Notes: generated by a model not told the origin, from the letters alone. A DNA stretch of 64,000 nucleotides from Ardenticatenales bacterium (GCA_020853525.1 JADYYS010000039.1:140587-204586); one strand, 5' to 3'. Shown: positions 26,743-36,897, counted from the first letter of the stretch. Made by a program: numbers and translations.

Positions 26743-27519
26743 CTAGGGTAGCGGCGTTTCCGGCGTCCCATCGGCCACGGTGACCGTCGGCATGTAGAAC
26801 TCGGGGCCGTGTGTTGCCGTCGGGATCCGCTCGAATGGGAGCGGCAAGGACGCCATGTCCAGCAACGTGGCGAGCGTCGGGCAATTGCGATACGGATCCG
26901 TGGAGCCGTCCTTGAAGATCGCGCTCCGCGTGACTTCGTAAGCGGCGTTCGCATCCCATGCGAAGTAGATGCCGGCCAAGGGCAGGTCGGTGGCCGTTGG
27001 AGCAGGGGTGGGCGACGGGCGGGGGTCCGGCGTTTCGAAGAAGTTCAAGATCGGCGGCCCATGCCACCGGCTTGCGACGTCGCGCCAGTACAGGAGATTG
27101 TCCGCCGCCAGTCCAACGATCCACACCGGGTTCGTTTCCGGCATCCGCATCCCGCCGCCGGGATCGCACATCGTACCGAGGATGCCGTCGTTGGCCAGCC
27201 GCACAACGGCCTCCGTCGGCAGGTTGCCGTCGGGCAATCGCGGAATCGTAAGAGCCAGCGCCTGCATCGGCGTCCGAATCGTGCCGTCGCTCGTCACCTC
27301 ACCGGGCGTGGGCCACGGATTGGATGCGCCGGCGACCCAGTGAAGGCCGCTCGCGGATTCGACCGCCCGCTCGTCGATGTACGGCTCGTTCGCGGGCTGC
27401 GATGACCGCATGGCCGGCACGCCGGGCCGCCGGCTCAGCGTGACCCAGCCGACGACGACGACGACGACGACGAGCACCAACGCGACCGCGGCGAGGGCGG
27501 CACGACCTCGACGGTTCAT
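26743..27519 (-). CDS. Membrane-anchored exported protein of unknown function
   Basis: A 258-residue protein. An N-terminal anchor (about 7-26) has a core of seven consecutive Val encoded by a GAC/GTC trinucleotide run. The exported remainder has no recognised domain; a short Pro/Thr stretch (DPRPSPTPAPTATD) divides it at about residue 170. Two Cys (MCDPGG, RNCPT) might pair. ATG 27519 was preferred over the upstream in-frame start because GGAAAGG lies at the right distance. It is oriented like the large DNRLRE-type protein upstream (129 bp), and the intervening gap has a CGGATTCGGCATG direct repeat at 27546 and 27591. Confidence 0.75.
   Translation of the reverse strand: MNRRGRAALAAVALVLVVVVVVVGWVTLSRRPGVPAMRSSQPANEPYIDERAVESASGLHWVAGASNPWPTPGEVTSDGTIRTPMQALALTIPRLPDGNLPTEAVVRLANDGILGTMCDPGGGMRMPETNPVWIVGLAADNLLYWRDVASRWHGPPILNFFETPDPRPSPTPAPTATDLPLAGIYFAWDANAAYEVTRSAIFKDGSTDPYRNCPTLATLLDMASLPLPFERIPTATHGPEFYMPTVTVADGTPETPLP
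27451..27474. repeat. GAC trinucleotide microsatellite in the signal-anchor codons
   Basis: Seven GAC units plus GAG encode the poly-Val core of the membrane anchor of the gene at 26743-27519. Slippage would change anchor length without shifting frame. Confidence 0.85.
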
Positions 27520-27648
27520 CGTCGACCTTTCCCGTGTGGCGTTCACGGATTCGGCATGTGGACTTGGTCCGAGGATACCAGGGATCTTGGCGGATTCGGC
27601 ATGCGTACCCGGGGCAAGTCCTGATGAGGACGCGGCGCGCGTCCTCCC

Positions 27649-30600
27649 CTACTTCTTCTCCGCCCGCGGCAGATAGATCGTCGGCGTCTCCACCAGCCCG
27701 CTCCCGCCATACGTCAGCATCCCGCTCGCCTGCGCGATCCACAGCGTGCCGTCCGCCGCCACCGTCAGCACCTGGATGGGCTCGCCGGCGATCAGCGGGC
27801 TGTTCGCGGCCGTGAAGTGGTGCGTCCACACGCCCTCCTTCAACGACGCCACCTGCGCGTCGCTCGTCCCGAGCCAGAGCGTGCCGTCCGGCGCGAACGC
27901 TGCGGCTGAGATGCGCAGGAACTCGGCCGAGCCGGCGATCAGGAGCGGGCTGCCGGGCGTGAGATCCAGCGGCGTGTCCCAGCCCGTGCCGAGCCACGTG
28001 TTCGCGACGATCTGATAGGACAACGTCCGGCCCTCGTGCCGTTCGACCCAGGTGAAGGCGACGAGCCGCCCCGAAAGATCCATGGCCGAAGTCGTCGCGT
28101 AACCCGCGTTCCTCGTCTCGCCGCCCGCATCCTCGATGCCGGGCAGGAACGGGTAGCGGATTGCGGTAATCGTGTCCGGCAGGACGTAAAGCGCGGACGG
28201 GCTCACGACGTAGACGTCGTCGGCGGCGAGCATGGACGCCGCGGACGACGTCGATGCCGTGGACGAAGGGCGGGCGACGCGTGGCCGCACGAGGCCGAGC
28301 CATCGCCCCAGCCGGCCGAGCACGTCGTTCCGCGCCGCGGCGGCCGTCACGCTCGACGAGAGCGTCGGCGGCCCCGCTCCTGCCTGCCCCTTGACGAAGT
28401 GCAGATCCTCGAGCCCGTACTCCGCCATCTCCGGCACGACGTCGACGTCGACGCTCGCGCCCGCGCCGCTGTCCGCGTCGAACGCCCGCACCCCGGCGGC
28501 GGCGCAGCCCACCGGGTTGGCGCACTCCGTCGTGCCGCCGAACGGTACCCAGGCGCGGCCGGCGCGATCGAGGAGCGTTCGCTGGTCGTGGCGCAGCGTA
28601 CCGCCGGGGTGGACCTGATCCGTCGCCAGACGGCGCCAGGCGCGGCCGTCGTACAGGTTCGGACCGGCCCAGATCCGGCCGCGCGCGTCGGCGGCGAAGA
28701 AGTCCGGCACGCCGCCCTTCCCGACGAGCGCCGCGAAGCGCTGCTCGATCACCTGTTCCACCGTCCCCCACCGCCGCCACTGCCCGGCGACGCGCGTCAG
28801 GACGATGTCCGACCCGCCGTTCGGATCCGGCACGCGCGCCCAGAGCTCGCCGTCGGGTCCGAAGCGCAGCCGGCGGATCTTGCGCAGGGGCAGCGGCGCC
28901 CCCGCGTCCGGTCGACGGAAGCCCCCGCCCGCCGGCTTGGCCGTCGGCACCGCGCTCGGACGGGCGGTCGGGACCGCGGTCGGCAGCGCGGTGCGTGTCG
29001 GGCCGCGCGTGGCGTCGACGGTCGGCCGGGGCGTCACCGTCGGCAGCTCGCCCTCGCCGGTCGGGCTCGGGCCGGTCGTCGCGCTCGGTTCCGTCGACGG
29101 TGTGGTCGACGGGGCGGGCGTGCGGGACGGGACGGGCGTCGGCGTGTCGGCCGGCGTCGGTGTCTGCGAGGCCGGGACGGTGGCGGTCTCGGTCGGCGCC
29201 GGCGTCTGCGTCACGTCGCGCGTCCAGCCGATGCACAGCCGGGGCGGCGCGGTGCGCGTGTTCTCGCGGCTGCCGAAACGGCTCTCGATCGGCGACGTGG
29301 CGGTGTTCTCGCTCCACAGCACCAGGCCGTGGTTCGGGCGGGCGCCCGTGTGCCAGGCGCGGGCGAGCGTCGCGACGTCGAACGCCTTGCGGCCGGCCTT
29401 GGCGTCGATGCTCGGCGACGCGTAGCGGCCCGAGTGGGCCGGCCGGTTGAGGAACGTGATCGTCGCCTCGTCCCATGCGGCGTCCGAGGCGTCGACGACG
29501 GACTGCAGGATCGGCGTGGCGCCTCCCTGCTGCTGGATGAGCTCCGCCTCGAGCGATGCCGTGATGACTTCCGCGTCGGCCGGCACGAAGCCGAGCTTGA
29601 AGCGTATGTAGGACAGCGCCTGGTCCTGACCGCCGGCGGAGACGAAGAGATCCGGTTCGCTGCCGTGGTTCACCCCCCGCGTGTTCACGCTCACCCAGGC
29701 GTCCGCTTCGGCGTCCACGCACGCCTGCCCCGGCTCGCGGATGACCGCGGTGGGCGTGGCCTGCTCGCGCTCGCGCGGGTCGACGACGAGGCCGCGCACG
29801 TCGGCGTCCGCCAGGGCGACGGCGCTGCCGAGCACCTGCGCCTTGTCCGGTGCGGCGTCCGGCACGGCCACCGTCGAAAGTCCGTTCGACGTGCCGACGA
29901 ACAAGAGCTCGCCCGCACCGAGCGGGCCGTCGTCCGCCAGCGCCTCGCCGTCGCTGGCAAGGCTGCGCACGGGCGCGCTGAAGCGGAAGAGGTCGATGGA
30001 CGCGGGCGCGGTGGGCTTGGCGATATCGAACGTGAAGACCCCGCCGACGTCCACCCCGTTCAGGCCGCCGCCGACGAACGCCCAGGTGCGCCCCTTGCCC
30101 AGCGCGAGATGGATGCGCGGGCCCGTCAGCTTGGCGCCCTGCGGATAGGGCTCGCTGGCGACCACCGTCGGCTCCGCCGGGCGCCGCACGTTCACGATGC
30201 CGAGCTCCCCTTCGTCCGACACATACGCCAGCCCGGCGCGCAGCACGACGTCCGTGCCGCCGCGCGCGATCTCGCCGAGCGCCTTGCCGAAGCCGGGGTC
30301 GCTCACTTCGACCGTCAGCAGCCGCTTGGCACCGAGAAGAACCATGTACTGGCCCGAGGCCGCGACGCCCGTCCAGGTCTGCCCGGATTCGTGGAAGGCG
30401 CCCTTCAGGCCCGGATCGTACGGGTCCGTGACGTCGAAGATCCGCACGCCGGCCGCCGGGTCGAGCGCATACAGCCGCCGGCCGTCCACCACGAGGCGCG
30501 TAGCGGCGAAGCGCGGCGTCTGGATCGTCTGGTAGAGGAACGGCACCTTGGGGTCCCGCATGTCGAAGATCCCGATCCCCTTCGCGCCGGCCGCCACGTA

Positions 30601-30876
30601 GACCACGTTCCCGCTGGCCGCCGCGTCCTCGCTCGGCACGGCGCGCTGCGAGTCGCCGACGGACGCCGGCGCGGCCGGTGCGCCGTAGTCCACGACGTGC
30701 ACCCCGCGGTCCATCGCCGCCGCGTAGAGCTGCGGCTGCGGTGCCAGCACGCCGCCTGGGCCGGCCGACAACGCGCCGACGGCCGCCGCGACGAGCAACG
30801 TGGCGGCGGCGGCGACGGCGAGCGTGCCGGCGGCGAACGGGGCGGAACGGGGGATCGAGCGGCGGGGGGAGGGCAT
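27649..30876 (-). CDS. Exported LVIVD-propeller / DNRLRE-like / C-terminal propeller protein
   Basis: A 1075-residue protein. The signal anchor is at about 14-38. An N-terminal propeller has LVIVD-type repeats (GIGIFDMRDP, GVRIFDVTDP, LGIVNVRRP). A DNRLRE-like beta-sandwich follows at about residues 390-540 (DAWVSVNTRGVNHG, LSYIRFKLGF, WHTGARPNHGLVLWSE), then a 130-residue Pro/Thr linker, then a second propeller with blade motifs such as FGPDGELWARV and FAPDGTLWLGT. The last residues TIYLPRAEKK carry the Tyr-Leu-Pro motif. ATG 30876 follows GAGGA, and a TTG two codons earlier is less likely. It is probably a cell-surface binding protein. Confidence 0.85.
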   Translation of the reverse strand: MPSPRRSIPRSAPFAAGTLAVAAAATLLVAAAVGALSAGPGGVLAPQPQLYAAAMDRGVHVVDYGAPAAPASVGDSQRAVPSEDAAASGNVVYVAAGAKGIGIFDMRDPKVPFLYQTIQTPRFAATRLVVDGRRLYALDPAAGVRIFDVTDPYDPGLKGAFHESGQTWTGVAASGQYMVLLGAKRLLTVEVSDPGFGKALGEIARGGTDVVLRAGLAYVSDEGELGIVNVRRPAEPTVVASEPYPQGAKLTGPRIHLALGKGRTWAFVGGGLNGVDVGGVFTFDIAKPTAPASIDLFRFSAPVRSLASDGEALADDGPLGAGELLFVGTSNGLSTVAVPDAAPDKAQVLGSAVALADADVRGLVVDPREREQATPTAVIREPGQACVDAEADAWVSVNTRGVNHGSEPDLFVSAGGQDQALSYIRFKLGFVPADAEVITASLEAELIQQQGGATPILQSVVDASDAAWDEATITFLNRPAHSGRYASPSIDAKAGRKAFDVATLARAWHTGARPNHGLVLWSENTATSPIESRFGSRENTRTAPPRLCIGWTRDVTQTPAPTETATVPASQTPTPADTPTPVPSRTPAPSTTPSTEPSATTGPSPTGEGELPTVTPRPTVDATRGPTRTALPTAVPTARPSAVPTAKPAGGGFRRPDAGAPLPLRKIRRLRFGPDGELWARVPDPNGGSDIVLTRVAGQWRRWGTVEQVIEQRFAALVGKGGVPDFFAADARGRIWAGPNLYDGRAWRRLATDQVHPGGTLRHDQRTLLDRAGRAWVPFGGTTECANPVGCAAAGVRAFDADSGAGASVDVDVVPEMAEYGLEDLHFVKGQAGAGPPTLSSSVTAAAARNDVLGRLGRWLGLVRPRVARPSSTASTSSAASMLAADDVYVVSPSALYVLPDTITAIRYPFLPGIEDAGGETRNAGYATTSAMDLSGRLVAFTWVERHEGRTLSYQIVANTWLGTGWDTPLDLTPGSPLLIAGSAEFLRISAAAFAPDGTLWLGTSDAQVASLKEGVWTHHFTAANSPLIAGEPIQVLTVAADGTLWIAQASGMLTYGGSGLVETPTIYLPRAEKK

Positions 30877-30948
30877 CGGCAATCCTCGCGAGGGGGCGGG
30901 GCAGGGTCGGCGGCCAACCCGGTCTGTAAAATGAGACGCACCCGATCT

Positions 30949-30996
30949 GCCGGCGATACGGGCGGCGATCCGGGCGGCGATCCGGGCGGCGATCCG
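30949..30996. repeat. 12-bp tandem repeat in a divergent promoter region
   Basis: Three exact copies of GGCGGCGATCCG (30961, 30973, 30985) are preceded by one degenerate copy. They lie in the 285-bp interval between the large exported protein (minus) and the SLC13 transporter (plus). A 10-bp direct repeat GCCGACATGT follows at 31036 and 31046, and a TATGAT (31055-31060) may be a -10 for the transporter. Confidence 0.8.
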
Positions 30997-31161
30997 GACG
31001 ACGACGTTGGCCGCGGAGCGTCGAACAGCCGCCGGCCGACATGTGCCGACATGTTATGATCCGCCGCGCCGCGCGGCCAGTGGGGCGCATCCGCCGGATG
31101 CGGCCGCATCGCCCGCGGCGGACCGTCCGGCCGGTCCGCCGCCACGCCCGGGGGTGTTGCG

Positions 31162-32733
31162 ATGGGACGTCTCGACCGCGCGCTGGCCCTCGCGGCGCTG
31201 CGCTGGGCGGCTGCGCCGGCGGCCTTCGCGGCGGCGTGGCTGCTGGCGGACGGCCTGCCGGGTCCGCAGCGCGCCGTGGCCGCCGTGTTCGCGTTCGCCG
31301 TGGCGGGCTGGGTGGCCGAGGCGCAGCCGCTGCCCGTCACCGCCCTCGTGTCGGCCGCGCTGCTCGTCGTCGTCGCGGGTCGGGACGAGAAAACCGTCTT
31401 CGCGGCGTTCGGGGACCCCGTCATCCCGTTGTTCGTCGGCAGCTTCCTCCTGGCGCGCGCCATCGAGGCGACGCGGCTCGGCGAGCGGGTGGCGTGGGGC
31501 GTGCTCGCATGGCGGGCGGTCGGGCGCTCGCCGTCGCGCGCCGTCCTGGCGCTCGGCGCCGTCGCGTGCGGGGTCTCGCTCGTTGCCTCGAACACGGCGA
31601 CCACGGCGATGCTCCTGCCGATCGGGCTCGGCATCGCCGGCGCCCTCGGGCGGGCCGAGCGGGGCAGCCCGTTGGCGGTGGCGACACTGCTCATGCTGAC
31701 GTGGGGCTCGAGCGTCGCGGTCGGTGTGCCGGTCGGAACGCCGCCCAACCTCATCGGCCTGGCGGCGATCGAAGAGTCCACCGGCATCCGGATCTCGTTC
31801 GCCCAGTGGGCGGCCTTCGGGCTGCCGATCACGGCGGTCATGCTCGGCGCGTGCTGGCTCGTGCTGCGCCGGCTCTACCGCCTGCCCGGCGCAGCGACGG
31901 GTGAAACGTCGGACGGTCCGTCGGCCGCGGCGCCGGGTGCGGCGTACGATGCGCCGCCGCGTGCCGTTCGCGGGGATCCGGCGGCGGGCGCGCGGCCCTC
32001 CGCCCTCGACCCCGCGCTGGCCGCGCGCCGCCTGTCCGATCTCGGCCCGCTCACGCTGGCCGAGCGGAGCACGCTCGCCGCCTTCGTCGTGGCGCTGGCC
32101 GCGTGGCTCGCGCCCGACGTGGCAGCCGCGGTGCTCGGGCGCGGCCACCCGGCGGCGGAATGGCTCCTGGCGCGCCTGCCCCTGTCCGTCGGGGCGATCG
32201 GCGCGGCGGCGGCGCTGTTCGTGCTGCCGGCCGAGCGACGGCCTTATCGCGCGGTCCTGCAGTGGACGGACGCCGCGCACATCGACTGGGGGACGATCCT
32301 GCTCTTCGGCGGCGGTATCGCCCTCGGCCGCGCGATGGACGAGAGCGGCCTCGCGGCGACGATCGGCGGCGTCGCGGCCGGGACGTTCGGGGCCGACAGC
32401 TTGTGGACGATCACGGCGCTCGTGACGACGGCAGCCGTCATCCTCAGCGAGATCGCCAGCAACACGGCCTCGGCCAGCATCCTGGCGCCGGTGGCGATCG
32501 GCCTGGCGGAGGCGGCCGGGGTGAGCCCGATCGCACCCGTGCTCGGCGTGGCGCTCGGGGCGAGCCTTGGGTTCATGATGCCGGTCAGCACGCCGCCGAA
32601 CGCCATCGTGTACGGCTCCGGGCTCGTGCCGCAGCGGGAGATGATGCGGGCCGGACTCGTCATCGACGTCATCGGCCTCGCCGTGACGCTCGTCGGACTC
32701 CGGCTCATCCTGCCGCTGCTCGGGCTCGCCTGA
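31162..32733 (+). CDS. SLC13/DASS family anion transporter
   Basis: A 523-residue, about 11-helix membrane protein of the divalent anion:sodium symporter family (SLC13/CitT/SdcS). Both family hairpin signatures are present as inverted repeats: ASNTATT with VPVGTPPNLIG in the first half, and IASNTASA with PVSTPPNAIVYGSG in the second. These Ser-Asn-Thr motifs form the sodium and carboxylate site. The substrate (di/tricarboxylate, sulfate or similar) is not determinable. A Pro/Ala-rich cytoplasmic loop at about 245-285 separates the halves. ATG 31162 follows a GGGGGTG stretch. It stands alone on the plus strand, 203 bp before fhs. Confidence 0.93.
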   Translation: MGRLDRALALAALRWAAAPAAFAAAWLLADGLPGPQRAVAAVFAFAVAGWVAEAQPLPVTALVSAALLVVVAGRDEKTVFAAFGDPVIPLFVGSFLLARAIEATRLGERVAWGVLAWRAVGRSPSRAVLALGAVACGVSLVASNTATTAMLLPIGLGIAGALGRAERGSPLAVATLLMLTWGSSVAVGVPVGTPPNLIGLAAIEESTGIRISFAQWAAFGLPITAVMLGACWLVLRRLYRLPGAATGETSDGPSAAAPGAAYDAPPRAVRGDPAAGARPSALDPALAARRLSDLGPLTLAERSTLAAFVVALAAWLAPDVAAAVLGRGHPAAEWLLARLPLSVGAIGAAAALFVLPAERRPYRAVLQWTDAAHIDWGTILLFGGGIALGRAMDESGLAATIGGVAAGTFGADSLWTITALVTTAAVILSEIASNTASASILAPVAIGLAEAAGVSPIAPVLGVALGASLGFMMPVSTPPNAIVYGSGLVPQREMMRAGLVIDVIGLAVTLVGLRLILPLLGLA

Positions 32734-32803
32734 CAGGACGTGCCCGACACCACGCGGCCGAGGATCGCCCCCTCTCGCCTGAGGGCTCGGCGCAGCGGCG
32801 TGG

Positions 32804-32809
32804 TATATT
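32804..32809 (+). promoter_or_regulatory. Candidate -10 element for fhs
   Basis: TATATT stands out in the GC-rich gap 127 bp before the fhs start; no good -35 is visible. A GCGCCGCCCGTTT-type direct repeat lies between it and the gene (about 32888-32912). Confidence 0.35.
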
Positions 32810-32936
32810 CGCCTGCCGTCGCCGCGGCCGCGGTGCCGCAGTGCGGTCCCGTCGGCGCGCGCGGCCGACCTCCGACGTGCGCCGCCCGTTTGCGCCGCCC
32901 GTTTGCGCCACCCGCAGTCCCGGCAGGAGCCCCGCC

Positions 32937-34637
32937 ATGCCCTTCCCTTCCGACCTCGAGATCGCCCAGGCCGCCACGCTGCGGCCGATCGATGCCATCG
33001 CCACCGGGATGGGCCTCGAGCTCGACGAGATCGAGCACTACGGTCGCGGCATGGCCAAGATCCGGCTGGAAGCGATCGACCGGCTGGCGGCCCGTCCGCC
33101 GGCCAAGGTGGTCCTCGTGACCGCCGTCACCCCCACGCCGCTTGGCGAGGGCAAGACGACGACGACGGTCGGTCTGGCGCAGGCGCTGAACCGGCTTGGC
33201 CGTCCGACGACGCTGGCCATCCGGCAGCCGTCGCAGGGGCCGACGTTCGGGATCAAGGGCGGCGCGGCGGGCGGCGGCTACAGCCAGGTCGTGCCGATGG
33301 AGCAGATCAACCTTCACCTGACGGGCGACATCCACGCCGTCGTGGCCGCGAACAACCTGCTGGCTGCGATGATCGACAACCACCTCTTCCACGGCAACGC
33401 GCTCGGGATCGACCCGTATTCCGTCACGTGGCGTCGCGTGCTCGACGTCAGCGACCGGACGCTGCGCAACGTCACGACCGGCCTCGGCTCCAAGGGCGAC
33501 GGGCCGATGCGGCAGACCGGCTTCGACATCGCCGTCGCCAGCGAGGTGATGGCGATCCTGGCCCTCACGACCGGCCTGAAGGACATGCGGGCGCGGATGG
33601 CGCGGATCGTCGTCGCCCAAACCACGGACGGCAGGCCCGTGACGGCCGAGGATCTCGGCGCGGCGGGGGCGATGACGGCGCTGATGAAGGAGGCGATCAA
33701 GCCCAACCTCGTCCAAACGCTCGAGAATGGTCCGGCGCTCGTCCACGCCGGCCCGTTCGCGAACATCGCGCACGGCAACAGCTCCGTCCTGGCCGACCTG
33801 ATCGGCACGCGCACCGGCGAGTTCTTCGTCACCGAGGCCGGGTTCGGCGCGGACATCGGCGCCGAGAAGTTCTTCAACATCAAGTGCCGCGCCAGCGGCC
33901 TTCGACCGGACGCGGCGGTCATCGTCACGACGGTGCGGGCGATGAAGCTGCACTCCGGCAAGTTCCGTGTCGTGCCCGGCAAGCCGCTGCCGGACGGGAT
34001 GCTGGCCGAGAGTGCGGACGACGTCCTGGCGGGGGCGCCGAACCTGGCCAAGCAGATCGAGAACGTCCAGCTCCACGGCGTGACGCCGGTGGTCTGCATC
34101 AACCGCTTCGACACGGACCACGACAGCGAGGTGGCCGCCATCGTCGACGTCGCCGGCGCCGCCGGCTGCCGCGCCGCGGTGAGCACGCACTTCGCCGACG
34201 GCGGCGCGGGCGGCGAGGCCCTCGCGCGGGCCGTCATCGAAGCGGCCGAGGAGCCGAGCCAGTTCCGCTTCCTGTACGAGCTCGACCAGCCGATCAAGGC
34301 CAAGATCGAGGCGATCGCCACCAAGGTGTACGGCGCCGCCGGCGTGACCTACGAGTCGGCCGCCGAGGGCCAGATCAGGCGCTTCGAGGCCGCCGGCTTC
34401 GGCAACCTCCCGATCTGCATGGCCAAGACCCACTTGAGCCTGTCCGACGATCCCAAGAAGCTCGGCGCGCCGACCGGCTTCACCGTCCGCGTACGCGAGG
34501 TCCGCGCCTCGATCGGCGCCGGCTTCATCTACCCCCTGCTGGGCGAGATGCGGACGATGCCGGGGCTGCCGAGCCATCCGGCGGCGGAGAACGTGGATGT
34601 CGACTTCGAGACCGGAGAGGTCGTCGGATTGTTCTGA
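32937..34637 (+). CDS. fhs: Formate-tetrahydrofolate ligase
   Basis: A 566-residue cytoplasmic enzyme that makes 10-formyl-tetrahydrofolate from formate, THF and ATP. The P-loop TPTPLGEGKTTTT is at about 64-76, followed by the family signatures QPSQGPTFGIKGGAAGGGY and DIHAVVAANNLLAAMIDNH, and AGFGADIGAEKF later. Length matches the usual 555-570. ATG 32937 has AGGAG upstream, and the long frame from 32103 is shadow of the transporter. It indicates one-carbon metabolism, possibly but not necessarily the methyl branch of the Wood-Ljungdahl route; no partner genes are nearby. Confidence 0.97.
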   Translation: MPFPSDLEIAQAATLRPIDAIATGMGLELDEIEHYGRGMAKIRLEAIDRLAARPPAKVVLVTAVTPTPLGEGKTTTTVGLAQALNRLGRPTTLAIRQPSQGPTFGIKGGAAGGGYSQVVPMEQINLHLTGDIHAVVAANNLLAAMIDNHLFHGNALGIDPYSVTWRRVLDVSDRTLRNVTTGLGSKGDGPMRQTGFDIAVASEVMAILALTTGLKDMRARMARIVVAQTTDGRPVTAEDLGAAGAMTALMKEAIKPNLVQTLENGPALVHAGPFANIAHGNSSVLADLIGTRTGEFFVTEAGFGADIGAEKFFNIKCRASGLRPDAAVIVTTVRAMKLHSGKFRVVPGKPLPDGMLAESADDVLAGAPNLAKQIENVQLHGVTPVVCINRFDTDHDSEVAAIVDVAGAAGCRAAVSTHFADGGAGGEALARAVIEAAEEPSQFRFLYELDQPIKAKIEAIATKVYGAAGVTYESAAEGQIRRFEAAGFGNLPICMAKTHLSLSDDPKKLGAPTGFTVRVREVRASIGAGFIYPLLGEMRTMPGLPSHPAAENVDVDFETGEVVGLF

Positions 34638-34723
34638 GTCCGGCACGTGCAACAGAGCCGGCACATGCGGCGGAGGTTGTGCGGAGCACGCCATGCGCCG
34701 CTCGTTAACGGATGAGGTGCCGC

Positions 34724-34752
34724 TTGCGCCGACGCGGCCGCCGGCCTACCGT
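34724..34752 (+). promoter_or_regulatory. Candidate promoter immediately before the WAVG-propeller gene
   Basis: TTGCGC (34724-34729), 17 bases, then TACCGT (34747-34752). The -10 ends eight bases before ATG 34761, and no ribosome binding site is visible, so the transcript could be leaderless. Confidence 0.4.
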
Positions 34753-34760
34753 TCGTGCCG

Positions 34761-36884
34761 ATGATCCGATCCGTCGTCGTCCGATCGAGCGCTCATGGCC
34801 GCCGCGCGGCCACGCCGTGGCGTGCGCGTAATCGGCAGAGGGCCGTCGCGGCCCTTCGCGCCTGTGCCGGCGCGGCGATCATCGCCGCCTTCGCCCTCCA
34901 TCCCACGCGCCGCTCGGAGACGGCCAACGCCCAAGCGTCGGCGAACGACGTCGTGACCGTCGAGCGCGGCGGCTTCCAGCACGTGCTCGACGTCGCCGCG
35001 GCCGGCCCGGACGACGTCTGGGCCGTCGGCTGGGACGGGATCGTGCACTTCGACGGCGCGTCGTGGCGGCTCGTGCACGGGCGGGACGGGGACGGGTACG
35101 GCTACGCCGCGGTCGACGTGGCCGCGGACGGGCACGGCTGGGCGGTCGGCGCCGGCGCGGACTGCCGCGTCGCCGAGCTGCGGACCGAGGGCGTCACGTC
35201 CCAGCCGCTGGCGTTCGCCTGCACGCTGAGCGACGTCTCGATCACGCCGGGCAGGACGGTCTGGATCGCCGGCCACGAACCGACGGCGGACGGTGAAACG
35301 CGGTCGCTCGTCGCGGTGCGGGACGGCGACGGCTGGCGGCGGGTGGACCACCCGACGGGGTACTTCGTCACCGCGCTCTGGCTGCGGACGGAGGCGGACG
35401 GCTGGGCAGCCGTGACCGGCAGCGACGGCGCCCGGCTGCTGCGCTGGGACGGCGCGGCGTGGCGGGCGGTGCCGGCGCCCGGCTTCAACGGCGGCATCCG
35501 GGACTTTCACGGCATCGCCGCCGACGACGTTTGGGCGGTCGGCGGCGCGCTCGGCTGGATGGACGTGCCCAGCGTGCGGACGATCCTGCACTTCGACGGA
35601 ACGGCCTGGCGGGTGGCCGTCGACGACAGCCAGGGCGAACTGCGCGCCGTCGAGGTACGCGCCGCGGACGACGTCTTCGCCTCGGGCCAGCTCGGCGTCG
35701 CGCACTTCGACGGGCGCGGTTGGCAGTGGACGCAACCCGACGTCTACGTATCGGTCGACAACCCGTTCGGCCTGGGCGCGCTCGCCCTGACCTCCGAAGG
35801 CGCGCTCTGGGCCGTCGGGCCGGACAACGTCCTGCGCCAGGACGGCAGCGGATGGTATCGCTGGGGCGGCACGCGTTCGGGCGACTATACGCCGCTGCGG
35901 GCCGCCGTCGCCCCGAACGGCCGCGGGTTGGCCGTCGGCGTCGGCGGGCCGGTCGTCGCGCGGGACGACGACGGGCGCTGGCGCGAGATCGAAGGCCCGG
36001 CCGAAGCCGACCGCCTCGACGGCGTGACGGCGGTGGGCGGCGATGTTTGGTGGGCCACCTTGACGGAGCGCGACAGCGGCGGACAGGGCCGCGTCGGCCG
36101 GTACCGAACGACGACGGCACTGCGCTACGCGGCCGGCACCTGGACGGCCTTCGACCTCCCGACGGAACGGCGGATCGCCGCCATCGCCGGCATGGCGCCG
36201 GAGAGCGTGTTCGCGCTGGCGACGGAACGAACGGAGGAACGCGCCGGCGATCCGCCCGCCACGGACGTGTTGCGGTTCGACGGCGAACGCTGGCAGCCGA
36301 TGACCACGCTGCCCGACGCCGCGCGGCTCCTGTCGGCGGTCGACGCGCACACGGCGTGGGCCGTCGGCAGCGACGCCTGGCGGCTCGAAGCGGGCACGTG
36401 GCGATCGGCCGGCCTGCCGGCGGGCTTGCGCGGCCAGATCAGCGACATCGCGTTCGACGGCCGCGACCACGGCTGGCTCGTCGGCCAGGGCATCGTCTTC
36501 GAGCGCAGCGACGGGCGATGGATCGATCGAACGGCAGGACTGGCCGGCTTGCCGCACCAGACCGACCTCTGGGACGTGGCGATCGCCCCGGACGGGTCGC
36601 CGTGGGCGATCGGCTGGCAGCTGCGGTACGCGGACAGCGGCGCGCTGTTCCACCTGAGCGCCGGCCGCTGGCGGCGCGTGGGCCTCGGCCCCGTGGCGGA
36701 CGTCGTCGGCAGCGGCGGGTTCGGCCTGCGGATCGAGGGCCGTCCCGACCGCTACGACGTCTGGCTCAGCGGCCCGAGCGAGACGATCGCGCGCGTGACG
36801 CACAGGCGCGATGCCGGGCCGCCGGCGAACGACGGCCGCCTCTTCCTGCCGTACCTGCCGCATTCGCCGATCTCCGCCCGCTGA
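34761..36884 (+). CDS. Exported beta-propeller protein with repeated WAVG motifs
   Basis: About 708 residues. A basic N-terminus and hydrophobic export segment (about 30-55) are followed by a chain of propeller blades marked by DDVWAVG-type strands (GPDDVWAVGWDG, ADDVWAVGGALG, GALWAVGPDN, TAWAVGSDA, HGWLVGQG, SPWAIGWQ). Between them are paired 'HFDG.xW' strands. No catalytic motif is visible. The C-terminus reads NDGRLFLPYLPHSPISAR, a variant of the Tyr-Leu-Pro motif at the very end. GTG 34755 is an alternative start. The ATL gene begins 13 bp after its stop and is probably cotranscribed. Confidence 0.85.
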   Translation: MIRSVVVRSSAHGRRAATPWRARNRQRAVAALRACAGAAIIAAFALHPTRRSETANAQASANDVVTVERGGFQHVLDVAAAGPDDVWAVGWDGIVHFDGASWRLVHGRDGDGYGYAAVDVAADGHGWAVGAGADCRVAELRTEGVTSQPLAFACTLSDVSITPGRTVWIAGHEPTADGETRSLVAVRDGDGWRRVDHPTGYFVTALWLRTEADGWAAVTGSDGARLLRWDGAAWRAVPAPGFNGGIRDFHGIAADDVWAVGGALGWMDVPSVRTILHFDGTAWRVAVDDSQGELRAVEVRAADDVFASGQLGVAHFDGRGWQWTQPDVYVSVDNPFGLGALALTSEGALWAVGPDNVLRQDGSGWYRWGGTRSGDYTPLRAAVAPNGRGLAVGVGGPVVARDDDGRWREIEGPAEADRLDGVTAVGGDVWWATLTERDSGGQGRVGRYRTTTALRYAAGTWTAFDLPTERRIAAIAGMAPESVFALATERTEERAGDPPATDVLRFDGERWQPMTTLPDAARLLSAVDAHTAWAVGSDAWRLEAGTWRSAGLPAGLRGQISDIAFDGRDHGWLVGQGIVFERSDGRWIDRTAGLAGLPHQTDLWDVAIAPDGSPWAIGWQLRYADSGALFHLSAGRWRRVGLGPVADVVGSGGFGLRIEGRPDRYDVWLSGPSETIARVTHRRDAGPPANDGRLFLPYLPHSPISAR

Positions 36885-36897
36885 GGTCCGGGTGACC